Of a DNA stretch of 31,932 bases, positions 11,901-22,355 are shown piece by piece. Position 1 is the first letter of the stretch. Every line of letters starts with the position of its first letter. The position numbers and the translations under genes were made by a program. The notes under the pieces were generated by a model that ran no database searches, was not told the DNA's origin, and was given only the letters and a program-made list of their open reading frames with translations. This stretch comes from Branchiostoma floridae (lineage: Eukaryota > Chordata > Leptocardii > Amphioxiformes > Branchiostomatidae): assembly GCF_000003815.2 (NCBI RefSeq), contig NC_049988.1, forward strand, positions 9,846,985-9,878,916, in the 5' to 3' direction.

Positions 11901-13032
11901 CATCACATACACGTACAGAAGTGGTGGGTTGCTCATTCATTTACTCAAGTTGGTAAGTATTAGGAAATTACAATTTTTTGTGTTGAATGAACGTTAAAGT
12001 TCTGTTAGAATCCGATACATGTAGATGTTCCTACCAATTTCAATTGCTTTCCTCGCTCCTATTGCTCGAGCTATGTTAGCCAGCAACTGGCATTCTTCCG
12101 GGGCAGCCAGCATAGCATGACGTGGCACCTTTAATGTCATCTATACAAAGTAGAAGATCATCCATTACAAAACAATTCATTACATAACAATTAGATCTGT
12201 GGTAATTATTAATCTACCTTTCTTCTTACTTGTATTTTCCCGCACACAAAGTAATTTAGTCTCTTACAATCAAAGTTGAAACTTTGAAGATAATTGAAAA
12301 CTTGTCACAGTTTAGAATTTCATATTTCATCAATATTATTGTGAATTTTTCAATGATGCTTAACTGAGGGATTATCCAAGCAGAGGTTGTGGTTGTGAGG
12401 CTGGTGGTGACCATTACTAACCAGTCAACAATAACTTTTTTGTGTGTTAATTCAACATACGTACCAGCCGAAGGTTCTTAAGACTGGGATGTTCTCGGAG
12501 TGAGTGGTCCACTGCATACTGTACAAGGGGGTTACCTTTTCCACCAAAGTCACTTTTAAAAGACTGTGACAACAACTGTGTTCGCCCAGTTCTTCTTCCT
12601 AAAGACAACAAAATACCAGTCAAGAATACTAAATAAAATAACTAAATATCAAAACAGACAGCTTGTAATATATTGCAACACACACACAATCACAATATGC
12701 CAATTGTCATTGTGGCAAATGTTTATTACTTGAAAATTATATGCAGTCCAAAACTGATGAGAAAGTAATTGAGTGAATGAGTGAGTGAGTGAGTGAGTGA
12801 GTGACTGAGTGACTGAGTAAATCAGTGAGTAAAGTGGTAACAAAAGAAACGAAATGCTGGGAAATTCCGAAAATGGGTAGCCAGAAATTTCACACTCAGT
12901 GACATACATGTGTACAGTACGTATTAAAAGGCGGTCATTATTACTTAAAATACCTGCGAGATAGCCCAGAACGGCAGCCCCTGTCACCACGCCGGCTACA
13001 GCCAGACTTCTGACGTTCAAAACACCGTCCAT
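8965..13032 (-). CDS. COMTD1: COMTD1-like O-methyltransferase, complete, 7 exons
   Basis: Catechol-O-methyltransferase-domain protein: a class-I SAM-dependent, metal-dependent O-methyltransferase; natural substrate unknown to me. Exons in transcript order: 13032-12954, 12598-12465, 12140-12035, 11498-11380, 10921-10867, 9854-9721, 9120-8965. All are GT-AG and phase-consistent, giving 260 residues, about the length of vertebrate COMTD1. Residues 9-28 ([19 protein letters not shown]) form a likely N-terminal membrane anchor. The SAM-binding glycine motif is [20 protein letters not shown] (about 101-120). FVFIDADK (178-185) and AIDN (206-209) hold the expected metal-ligand Asp/Asp/Asn residues. 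The C-terminus, with [13 protein letters not shown], matches the family end. The acceptor at 10921 (GCAGGTGTGGAC, AGVD) was chosen over one 4 nt further in because only it keeps frame. Introns carry a MITE (9364-9574) and a full SINE (10149-10620). Confidence 0.93.
9206..9219. repeat. Solo TTTAACCTCCTTG motif
   Basis: A half-site of the palindrome family also seen at 11161-11196, 13200-13225, 13961-13976 and 19721-19733. No inverted partner is present here. Confidence 0.4.
9364..9574. mobile_element. MITE with 42-bp perfect inner inverted repeats
   Basis: Outer ends GAATAAAGAGACTC (from 9364) and a matching ..CTCTTTATTC (to 9574) flank perfect 42-bp inverted arms at 9391-9432 and 9513-9554. 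Each arm contains CTGAAGAAGGTGACAGACGG and GTCACCAAAACG. The 80-nt centre has a third partial copy, GCGGTCACAAAACGT, near 9483-9497. No ORF. Located in the last COMTD1 intron. Confidence 0.85.
10149..10620 (+). repeat. tRNA-derived SINE, near full length, with poly(A)
   Basis: Pol III promoter boxes are clear: A box TGTAGCGCAGTGGTAG near 10157-10172 and B box GGTTCGAATCC at about 10202-10212. A 4-bp anticodon-like stem (TCGG/CCGA) and a T-arm-like hairpin are present, but the 3' side does not pair with the 5' acceptor strand, so this is not a functional tRNA. A body of about 390 bp follows and ends in a run of about 15 A at 10605-10619. It lies in a COMTD1 intron and is the reference copy for fragments at 2160, 14612 and 29129. 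Confidence 0.88.
11161..11196. repeat. CAAGGAGGTT palindrome, 4-nt loop
   Basis: CAAGGAGGTT (11167-11176) and AACCTCCTTG (11181-11190) form a perfect 10-bp hairpin with loop CTTT, flanked by TTAA on both sides. In a COMTD1 intron. Confidence 0.7.
12771..12832. repeat. GAGT/GACT tetranucleotide microsatellite
   Basis: About a dozen GAGT units with GACT and GAAT variants in the first COMTD1 intron. Confidence 0.9.
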
Positions 13033-13260
13033 TCCTCCAGCGATTTTAGATACTTTCTGCTTCTTTTAAGGCCGTCAGCTTACACAACGTCAGTTGGCAA
13101 CTAACATGTCCACGCTCCGAGCTATAAGCTCAGAGCACATGTAACATGGGTCATATGATCACTAGTCATGCTAGTGCCAGTAGGAGTCTGTTACTAGTCC
13201 AAGGAGGTTAAACTTTAACCTCCTTCATGATGTTGCCCTATTTCTAACGTCACGTCACCA
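13033..13260 (-). promoter_or_regulatory. COMTD1: Probable COMTD1 5' UTR / promoter region
   Basis: Sequence directly upstream of the COMTD1 start codon. Overlapping CRE-like half-sites ACGTCACGTCA occur at 13248-13258. No TATA box was recognised. The transcription start is not determined; function is inferred from position. Confidence 0.35.
13200..13225. repeat. AAGGAGGTTAAA palindrome upstream of COMTD1
   Basis: AAGGAGGTTAAA (13201-13212) and TTTAACCTCCTT (13214-13225) are perfect inverted repeats separated by one base. It belongs to the same family as 11161-11196. Confidence 0.7.
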
Positions 13261-13270
13261 TGCACCAGGA

Positions 13271-13355
13271 CCAGAACTGTAAGGTACCGTACGAAGGCTC
13301 ATAAGTACAATGGGCCAGAACTGCAAGGTAACGTACGAAGGCTCATAAGTACAAT
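13271..13355. repeat. Tandem duplication, 44-bp unit, two copies
   Basis: Unit 1 is 13271-13314 and unit 2 is 13315-13355. They begin CCAGAACTGYAAGGTAMCGT and differ at about two positions over 41 bp. It lies just beyond the COMTD1 promoter region. Confidence 0.85.
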
Positions 13356-14242
13356 TATGTAGAGCCTACGCTCTGTCGGCGGAAGATTTCATCACCTTCT
13401 TTCTTCCAATATTAAAGTAAAATTTACACAACTATGAGTCAGCGTAAGTTGTATTGCTCAAACCAACAGATACGCAAATTACTCAATTGACATGTATATT
13501 TAATTATCTAATTTCTAAAACAGTCACAATCATGTTATTAACTATATCCTGCCTCTTGAGCTGTTGTCTTGATAAAAAAAGGGCTCTCTTTGATATCTTA
13601 CTTATACTCCAGTTAACAAAAATGTTTATTTTTTTACATTCTTAAAAGAGCACAAAGTACAAAGTTCTTCTTTCTACTTTCTATTTTGTATAAAGAAAAA
13701 AGTCGTCATTTGGTTGCTAAGTCTTTGATGGCTCATACATGAAAACATGTCTCAGAGTAAAAATGTTAAATACACAATACATTTCAATTGTCCTGCGCAC
13801 TACAACAATATTAGTAACTTTTCTACGTCTCAAGATGTTTAAGGAAAGTCAGCATTTATAATCAACACGTTTGCAAAGAGAAACGTGAAGTAAATTACAA
13901 AAAAGGTTGTGGAATTTCCTCTGGGTAACAATAATCAGAATTGAGTAATATTAGTGTAAACCAAGGAGCTCCTTGGTGTAAACTTAGCCATGGCTCTGCC
14001 ATTGAAGACTAGTCAAACGAGAAAGCACATCTAGTATTTCCAATGAAGTTCGTTTGTTCTAGGATCAAACTCCAGAATAATGCCACTTGATATATACCCC
14101 TTACAACCTAGAATAGGCATTGTAGGGACGTGCCTGCAACTACAACTGACACCAATAAACAATACCACGTCTGACATGGTATTGTTCATTGTTGCTAATT
14201 GCGGTTGCCCTCTGTCACAGCACGACCATGCAAAAGCGTCCT
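13356..14242. other. Intergenic / probable 3' UTR of the LRR gene
   Basis: Non-coding AT-rich sequence between COMTD1 (5' end) and the LRR gene (3' end). TTTATT at 13625-13630 reads AATAAA on the - strand, about 610 bp after the LRR stop, and is a candidate poly(A) signal. It also contains a 16-bp palindrome at 13961-13976. Confidence 0.45.
13961..13976. repeat. CCAAGGAGCTCCTTGG perfect palindrome
   Basis: A 16-bp perfect palindrome with the direct repeat GTGTAAA on both sides. It shares CAAGGAG with the neighbouring palindrome family. Confidence 0.6.
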
Positions 14243-17200
14243 CTAGCGGCGGCTGCGTTGTTGTGGTTTCTTTCTCAGGCGTGCGAGCAGGCCGTCAATC
14301 TTCGACATTCGCGAGGAAAGATCCCGCAGGCGCGACATCACCTGATCGACAGAGGACTGAGGGGTGCCCTGGAACAGAACAGCAAACATATTTCTTAAGT
14401 GCCAGAAATAACATATATTCATGTACGTACTGCACGGACCTTCCATTTGCTTCAACCACTTCCTACCTAATGAAGACGCATTCCTCAGTATATTGCTGTC
14501 TTGTGCATTAAAGAGGAGCCACAAAAGTTTAGGAAAATGTAAGTACACGTACAAGAAAACTAACGGGTGATAGAAGTCATGGCTATTAATGGCATGTGAA
14601 CTAGCAGACATTGTGTCCTTGTGAAAGGCGCCTTACACTACTTTAATCAGCCCAGACGGTTGTAAATATGGGTACCTAACTTCGGTTCAGGAGGTAAAAT
14701 TGTGGAAGTAGCGAGAGAGAGAGAGGCTAAACTACGGCATCAAAGGTATAAGGACCTTTGAATTATGAATTAGCTACACTGATGTCTGTTCCCTCTAATT
14801 CATTTACCTTGCTCTCTTCCGATTGACTGCCATCAGAGGCACTGACTTCTGATTGGTCAGATTCAGGTTTCTCATCTTCACGCCCCAAGACCTGATCCAA
14901 TAAGGTACTGATCTCATCGTGGATGCCACTGGTTGGAAAGAATGGCTGAGGTTCCTGAAACACATCAACAACACTCTAATTTAAAAAAAAATGCTGGAAG
15001 TTATCCTGGGCATGGACCCGCCGAATTGTCAATAAATCTGCCATTCATGGAAACAAAACTAAATTAAGTTAAGGTCCGTTAGCCAAGTCTATGATAAAAA
15101 AAGACAACGGCACAAAATGTAATAAAAAAGTCTTAATCATAATTTGTGTATGCTTCGTGATATACCCTCTTATTTTCTTTTTGTTCCGCAAGCTGCCAGG
15201 TCTGGCACCATTTTGGAAATGTTCCCCTATACAGTACAAGCTGGCATGTGAAGAATGGTTGGTTACTAGGCTACATGTTCATGTACTTCCCCTATAAAAA
15301 CATTTCAAGTTGTTTGGGCAGCTCACCGTTTGGTACCTGGTACGTTTGTCCTGTCCGTTCAGACACAGTTCCCCCGGGAACACAGACTTCAGACTCCGCC
15401 CGTACAGGCGCTCCGGCGCGGCGCACCACGTGCCCTGGAACCCCCGCAACGGGGACAGGTCGATCTGCTTGGAGTCCATCCAGCGACGTAGGTCTCTGGC
15501 CCTGCGAGAATTACGTCGTACGTAGATGTGAGAAAACGCTACATCAAGAAAGTCATGTGGCCCAAGGGCAATTGAAAAGGAGATGGACGCGTTGCCCTAT
15601 AATGTCCCCTATATATATGAGATGTTTGGTGCGAGATGGGCTCATCTATACTGACGCCTGTCCCCCGTACGTGTATATGTATATCTCTTACAGAAACGCC
15701 ACGAACACAAACAACGCAATTCTTAGATTAGGCGCGAAAATTGCCTCTAAAACTGTTATAAAGCTAGTCGATAATTTCTGGATACCTGCTACAGTATGAA
15801 TAAGGGTTCTAGCCAGTCTCTGTCCTTCCGTCCTTTGACGGAATCTTGCAGTTGGGGACAAAAATTCTGTCCATTCCGTCCTCTGTGACGGACAAAAATC
15901 GGCATGTAAAGACATCAATTGAACCAAGCTCAAAGGCAAAGATATGTCCACAGACCTACAGTCACAGATGAGCGGGTTGTAGTCCAGACTGAGAAGTTCC
16001 ACGGGGTGGTAGAGGATATCCTTCTCCCGCCCGTAACTCGTGTTGAGATAACCCAACTCGTTATGGTCCAGGTACACTTCCGTCAGCTGCGGCATCACCG
16101 ACAGGTCCGGCACCTTCCGGATCCTACACAATGTATCGTGGGTGGACAATAACATGGAGAGTTAGTTATACAAACATCCGTTCCTGCCTGTCTCCAGCTA
16201 CACCATCTTCCATCTCGCATCCTGTCACTCAACATTACCGAAACAACCAATGACACAAAGCAGGACAAACAAACAAACACACAGACTGAAAGCAAAAAAT
16301 CAAATTTTCACACAAATAAAAAATAAGACTGGGAGAAGAACAAAGACAAAATGCGTTAAAGACCAGAAAGAGTACACATAAAACGACATCTACATTTAAA
16401 GTACAATCTGCAAGGCTTTTTCGGAGATATACATGACATTACATATCTTTGTTACGTACCTGTTGAAGCTATAGTCCAAGATCTCCAGGTTGCCGGCCAT
16501 GGCCAGCAGCGCGTCCATGTGCACGCTCGGCAGGCGGTTGTGGCGCATGTCCAGCTTCTGTAGCTCCGCCAGCCCGACGAACGCAGACGACGCGATCTGC
16601 GAGATCTCGTTGTTGGCGAGATTTAGCTCGCGCAGGCGCGGATTGCTGATGAAGGCGCCGTCCAAGACGTCGGCGATGGAGTTTTTGCTGAAGAAGACGG
16701 AGGCAGAGGTAACAGAACTAGTAAGTAACGATATAGTTTTGATATATTCTACAGGAGAATCTGATTTGCTTTGCCATTATAACGTAAGTAAGAACAAGAT
16801 ATCTTGTTCAGCACCAAGGACAGACCAATATATGGGGCAAAAATGTTCAAATCCAGTTCTCCTGAAAGGGAGATCGCGGTGACAGCAGTTTTAATTTGAT
16901 CTCTGCCACCTTTATGGCTATTCTATTTACATCCGTCCTTTCTAATTTAAGTACTAGTGCATTTCATTCTTTCTAGTTCAAACTATTACATTAGGTGAAT
17001 GGTAATTCATTTTTTTTACAGAAATCGGCTGTTGTTGGTTATTATACTTAATAAGCCCGCATTAAGGTTTTGATGATAAAACTTTCTTCGCGTTATCCAC
17101 AATGAAATTGAGAGAAAATGTTAACGCACCTCAGATCGAGGTAGAGTAGCTGAGGAAGCCTCTCTAACTGCAGTACCGGAATGTCCCGCAGACAGGCGTT

Positions 17201-20200
17201 ACTGAGACCTAACCGTACCAGCTTGACCAGGGGCTCAAAGGTTTCATCATCGATGGACTTGAAGCAGTTGTGGTCCATGACTAGGATCTCCAGGGAGCTC
17301 ATACCTATGGAAATCAACAACATATTGTACAAAACATTGTAGCAATACTGTGTGTTGTGTAATTATAAGTGTTGCAAACTTTATTTGATATCTCTAGTAG
17401 CTTCCCCATTTACACTAGACTGTGATATTTGAGCGACCGAAAAGCGACCAAAATTGAATTTGTGTACCCTTGATGTAATGATCATAACACAATACAATAT
17501 GTAAAATACAATATGTAAAAGCAATTTATAGACAACACAGAGCGTTTAAAGAAGGAGTAGTTTTTCTATGAAATACGTTGAGCCATCTGTGGCATTTTTG
17601 TCGCTTAAATACGGTCGCAGATTCTAGTAGAAGGGGGTATAAGACTATTGGAGACTGGAGAGGCAATAGTGGCAAGATATTGGTCACTGCATAACAAGGT
17701 TTGGAAATGCGCTGTGTTCTACGATGTCCAATTTCTTGCCATATATATGGAGAGGGATATGTAATGTCCGATTACTAACATTATGTTGATTGGAACGTCT
17801 ACGGCCCGGTTTACACGAGGCAAAAAATGACCTGTAACAAAAATGTCCTACGACGTTCAACGAGCGTCGCGTGTCCTAGGACACATTTTTTGCCCGTGTA
17901 AAAACGAAAACTGCCCGTGTAAAAACGAGAGTCTGACAAGCGAAAAGCAAAAAAAGCGTCGTAGGACACGCTCCGTGCGTCGAACGTCGTAGGACATTTT
18001 TAGCACAAGTCATTTTTTTGCTTCGTGTAAACCGGCCCTTATATGCAACAACAAACAAACAAAGAAACGAACCGACAAAGTTGACCGCTTTAAGTCGCTT
18101 GATGTACCCGCTGATCTGCAGGGTGGTGAGGTTCTGCGGCAGGCGGAGCGCCTTGGACGGCACGGCGGTCAGGGACGTGTTGGCCAGGTTCAGCGACGTC
18201 AGACCGGGCACCCAGGCGAACGCGAAGGCTGGCACCTCTGAGATCGGGTTGTTGGCCAGGAGGAGGTACTGTGGTGACGGTGAAGATAACAGTCAGTTTA
18301 CATGCACAAGGTACGTTGCTGAAGGTCAGACATCCATGTATGTAATAAGATAAGATATTCAAAATAGTAGTTATTCAAGCAAATAGATATGGTTTCGGAA
18401 ATGGTCAGACGTTTAAGGTAGCATCAACTATCTTTCGACATTAACACTGTGGAGATCTTGTTGAAGAGCAGGTTTTAAAAAGAGATTGTCTTCAACAAGA
18501 TCTCATTGCCACTGAAGAAAGACAGTGGGTGCTATCTGAACCGTCTGACCGTTTCCAAAATCATATCCAGTACAAGGTACGTAGTTACTTATGAGTAGTG
18601 GTGTTCCAAAGGCAATGGTTACACCGATATGAATCTATATAGCTCATATATGAAGTATCAACTTCGATAGGCTGTTAAGAATTCTCCGTGGACTTGCTAC
18701 AAGATCTACTTTGAGGGTCAAAAATCCACAGGACACTACGAAGTAGAAACGATTGTTGTTTTTGAAAATACAAATCATACATAGGGGTTTTATACTTTTT
18801 TTTAATCTTTACCGTCTTTTCTTTCCTTTGTCTATAGATTCTTTCTGCTATGACCACTTACCTTCAGATTGGGTACGGCCCTCAAGGCGTCCGTGGGTAC
18901 CTCTGTCAGCTGGTTCTTCTGTAACGACAAGGCCTCCAACTCAGGCACCCCCAGTAGCTGCTCTTCCCTCACCACGGCGATCTTGTTACCGTCCAGGTAC
19001 AGGTTCCTCGTCCTAGTCGGTAGACCGGAAGGTACGGACGCCAGCTCCCACGGACCCTGGCGGTTACACGTGACGGACACGTACTGTGCGGCTGTGTCCG
19101 AGGCTCCGCAGAAGGAGAAGGGGCCCCGCAGGCAGCGGCACTGTGCCGGGCACGGCTCCTGCTCGGGGACAGGTGCGGCGGTGGCCGCCGCGTCACACGT
19201 CTGACGGTACGGTCGCCAGCCAGCCTCCGAGTGCGTAACAGAGATCAGCTTCCGGTCGGCCCACTATGAACAAGTCATTTATGACAAACTCACTCAAATC
19301 TATGATTTCACAGCGAATTCATGGTATGAATCGTATGGGACGTAAAAGAATAGTCGTTTAAACACTCTGAAACATATTCAGATGCCTTTGCAAGAGAAAT
19401 ATTCACGGACAATGATTTATTGTTGATACGATACCCGTAGGAACTTGTCGAGGTTGCAGTCGCAGGACAGCGGGTTGTCGGAGATGTCCAGCGCCTGGAA
19501 CCTGGGCAGCCGTGTGAGCAGACGGCTGGACACCGACCTGATCTGGTTCCCGTCCAGCCCCAGGACCTTCACGGTGGGGACACCGTCCAGCTCCCCCGGC
19601 GCAACCCTCCGGATGCGGTTATGTCCTAAAGAGTGAGAGAAAATGTCATAGTATGCGTACCATCATTGTGGGGTTTTACAAGAGCTGTAACGTATGCCGT
19701 ACGATTGTCATTTAGTCACAAACCAAGGAGGTTGCAGAAACTCAAGCTGGCATCTTACTGCACTTGGGGCACCGGTCCGGCACTGCGGGGTTTAAGAATT
19801 TTCTTTCGTTTTGTGAATTTTGTTGTCTTCTAAGTTCTAAGTCATACTTGTGCGTATTACGCAATACATAAATTATAAGAACATCTCCGGAAATAACACG
19901 ACAGTGCCGCAGTGAACGAACCCTACAGTGCCGCACCGGAGCCCCAAGTGCAGTGAGATACCACTTTATTGTCATTCTTGAGAGAGTCGTGCATATGTCC
20001 TACAAACTTCAGTTGTCTTGTTGATTACGGAAAGGGCTGCCTAATATCCTGGCCGGCGGTTAGTTCTACAACAGCCTACTTCAAAATATTACATTATGAA
20101 AATCATTTTTCTGTAGCTACAAATTGGCCTTTAGACTTTGCGGCTAGATAAAGCTTGTCACAAGCTTCAGTCATAGTCGCGGTGTCAACTTAAATCATCA

Positions 20201-22106
20201 AAACTTTTCCTTACCTAGCTGCACGTTTTCCAGGTTCTTCATGGGTTTGAAGGCTTTAGTCGGCACGGCGGACAAAGAGTTTCCTTGCAGGCTGAGTTTC
20301 TGCAGGCTGCAGCCGTTGATGAAGGCGTCTGGTGAGACGTAAGTGATCTTGTTCATGCTCAAGTCAAGACTCTTCAGGTAGGTCTGAGCACCGAAGGCGA
20401 AGACGGAGATGCGCTTGAGGTTGTTTCCCGCCAGGTTTAGGCTCTGCAGCTGGTCCAGACGGACGAGAGCTTGTCTTGGAACCTGTAACAGGTGCGATGT
20501 CAACACTGCCCTACTTTTTGTTTTCACGACAAAGCCTCCACTTCTTATGTTTGAACCTTTCAACAATCAGAATTCTTTGGTTCTTTGGCGTTTCTTCGCA
20601 CTTTTTGTCGTCTGTAGCCAGGAGGCCAGACTGTGTATAGCGTCTGCACAGGACAAATCCTAATGTAATTTTGTCTCAGGGCTGTGGAGAAAAATTTTAT
20701 CAACATATACAAGTAAAACAGTTTTGAATTGATTTTTAGACATACCTGGTACAAACAGGCGTTAGAGAGATCCAGGTACTTCATTCTGCGGAGCGAGCAG
20801 ATGGACTCTCTGTCTATCCTCTCAATACAGTTGGAGCTCAGGTTCAAGGTTTCTGAAACAGACAAACCAGTCGTCATCAAGCAGCTTTTTCCTAGAGAAT
20901 AACAACGGGTCTATTGATGTTACATCTGTTAATGTAAATTTGCAGAACTAAAGTAGGCAGTGAGGTGGCCATTTGGTTGAAAACAACTCTTAAACCGATT
21001 TTTCATTCGAAGAGAGACAACAAAACATAACCTTCGTGGAGAATGATCGAGTCAAAGACAGACCTCTTAAGTCAATTCTTCGTAGATGCATGTTATTGTT
21101 AGAACATTAAACTAATAATTACAACAATGAGCCTTTATTTTCAACTTGTTATCATGAACTTTCAGCTTTAAGGTTGCAAAGAAAGTGGACACTCATAGGA
21201 TATTTGTTAACCACAGAGTAGATTAAACCCACCTAAGAAGGGTACGTCGGCAAAAGAATGTTGTACGAGGTTGTGGATGTTGTTGTCTGAAAGGTCCAGG
21301 TGACGTAAGTTCCGGACCTGCCGTAATGCCACTGATGGAACTTCCGTCAGCCGGTTTCCGGAGAGGCCCAGAGTCCGGAGTCCGCCAAGCCCCTTAAATC
21401 CGTTTTCAGCAACCTGCAAGAATAACATGAAAATATAAATAATGAAAGATTGTACATACCGAACAGTATTGGACTCACGTGAGAAAGGTAAGGGTTTTTA
21501 TGTTTGTCTGTGTGTTTGGGGTTGCTCTGAAACTGCAGGGGCGTTTTTGTCAAAATCTTTTGAGGAGAATAACTGAACAAGGGAACGACAATTTTGATTT
21601 CGTGACCTTACCTTGCTGATGTTGTTGTTGTCCAAATAGAGCGTATCTATGAAGGTCAAGTTTCCGAACGTGTAGTCGGGAATATACGAGAGCCGATTCT
21701 TGCCGAGGATTACCGAGCGCAGGTTCGGGTAAGGCATGAGCGACATCGGCGGCAGCCTAGAAATGTCATTCCCACCTGAAGAAGGCCAAAAGGTGAGAAC
21801 GAAAGATTTAGTTGAACTTTCACTTATACTTAATCTTTGCCAAATTCAGTTAATTACGTATGAGATAACCCCATTGCCTAATTGAATATGAATATTTTTT
21901 TTCAATCAGGGAAAGATTAAGCCAAAAACACTCATACCAAAATCAAGATAGTGAACTGTTGGCTCAATCCCAGCAGGCAGTTCGGTGAGTCTGGCCTCGT
22001 GACACCACACGTGACGTACGACGCAGTAGCAGGGGTCTGGACACGCATGCGCGAGGCTCAATATCGTCACTAATGGCAACAGGAACAGCAGTCTTGCACG
22101 TGGCAT
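14243..22106 (-). CDS. Secreted protein with two tandem LRR cassettes (CHADL-like architecture)
   Basis: Exons in transcript order: 22106-21938, 21775-21612, 21413-21233, 20852-20746, 20482-20215, 19625-19435, 19263-18862, 18268-18073, 17304-17130, 16687-16460, 16123-15956, 15501-15327, 14954-14808, 14368-14243; 898 residues, all phases compatible. Residues 1-20 are a signal peptide (MPRARLLFLLPLVTILSLAH). LRRNT CPDPCYC at 22-28 is followed by about 12 LRRs of 24 residues, then LRRCT from NPLSCDC (about 347) to near 383. A second LRRNT (CPAQCRC, 398-404) precedes about 12 LRRs and a second LRRCT from NPLICDC (about 743) to near 800. The tail is acidic and Ser-rich (about 809-857), then basic, ending KKPQQRSRR. 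No transmembrane segment is seen, so it is probably extracellular. Domain order resembles chondroadherin-like proteins; Slit-like proteins are an alternative but EGF and LamG modules are absent. Partner and function unknown. Confidence 0.88.
14612..14701 (+). repeat. SINE body fragment
   Basis: Shares with the copy at 10149-10620 the blocks TTGTG.CCTTG.GAAAGGC, TTACAC.ACTTT and GTACCTA.CTTCGG, followed by GGA.GT.AAAT. Headless fragment in the last intron of the LRR gene. Confidence 0.65.
17415..17627. mobile_element. Degenerate MITE with CTAGA ends
   Basis: The left end CTAGACTG..TATTTGAGCGAC and the reverse complement of the right end, CTAGAATCTG..TATTTAAGCGAC, are similar. The interior is AT-rich, with a 14-bp tandem copy of ATACAATATGTAAA at 17492-17519. 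Old, decayed element in an LRR-gene intron. Confidence 0.4.
17803..18038. mobile_element. MITE with GGSCCGGTTTACACGA ends
   Basis: Left end GGCCCGGTTTACACGAGGCA and right end (reverse complement) GGGCCGGTTTACACGAAGCA form terminal inverted repeats. Internal copies of GTCCTACGACGTTC and GTGTCCTAGGACAC are themselves arranged as inverted repeats. It ends 34 bp from the donor of the exon 18268-18073. Confidence 0.8.
18386..18567. mobile_element. MITE with GATATGGTTT / GTCAGACG inverted arms
   Basis: Left arm from GATATGGTTTCGGAAATGG through AGATCTTGTTGAAGA; the right arm is its imperfect reverse complement, ending CCAAAATCATATC. Arms of about 80 bp with roughly 80 percent identity by eye. Intronic in the LRR gene. 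Confidence 0.75.
19721..19733. repeat. Solo AACCAAGGAGGTT motif
   Basis: Same motif as the palindromes at 11161 and 13200, without an inverted partner here. It lies 19 bp from the MITE at 19752-19959. Confidence 0.4.
19752..19959. mobile_element. MITE with ATCTYACTGCACTTGGGGC ends
   Basis: The left end ATCTTACTGCACTTGGGGC and the reverse complement of the right end, ATCTCACTGCACTTGGGGC, continue as inverted repeats through CCGG..CGGCACTG. Non-coding, in an LRR-gene intron. Confidence 0.8.
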
Positions 22107-22345
22107 GGTGGACAAAACGTTCAACAGGAAACCTGTGAAAATATAACTTTGTGTAAAGTGACCAACAAAAAGGCATGCAGAATACCAAGCAACTTTTGAG
22201 TATACCGTTCTGTGTACGCAGCAATTATCGTTATCTACCAACAGCGTTTATTTAGTCCTTCTACCGTTCTCAAGAAAATAGTGACTGGTTTTAAGGACGC
22301 TGTAACGTTCAGATAGATCAGAAAATTTACTTCCGGTCGTCATGG
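22107..22345 (-). promoter_or_regulatory. 5' UTR, probable UTR splice acceptor and promoter of the LRR gene
   Basis: On the - strand, TATATTTTCACAG followed by GTTTCC puts a good acceptor at 22133/22132, so the ATG exon probably starts at 22132 and a non-coding first exon lies upstream. An ETS-type motif CCGGAAGT (22336-22329, - strand) is the only promoter-like element I recognise. The start site is not determined. Confidence 0.35.
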
Positions 22346-22355
22346 AGTTTGCTAA

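Noticed and set aside
14080-14511. 143-codon ORF on the + strand
   Set aside because: Antisense shadow of the last exon of the LRR gene; no domain.
15248-15799. 183-codon ORF on the + strand
   Set aside because: The longest open frame in the window but antisense to the LRRCT exon 15501-15327 and its flanking introns; the - strand reading gives a clear LRRCT.
15956-16155. Extension of the LRR exon past its donor into a longer ORF (to 15688)
   Set aside because: Reading through replaces the LRRCT; the GTCTGT donor at 15955 joins in phase to ARDLRRWMDSKQ and restores the expected Cys pattern.
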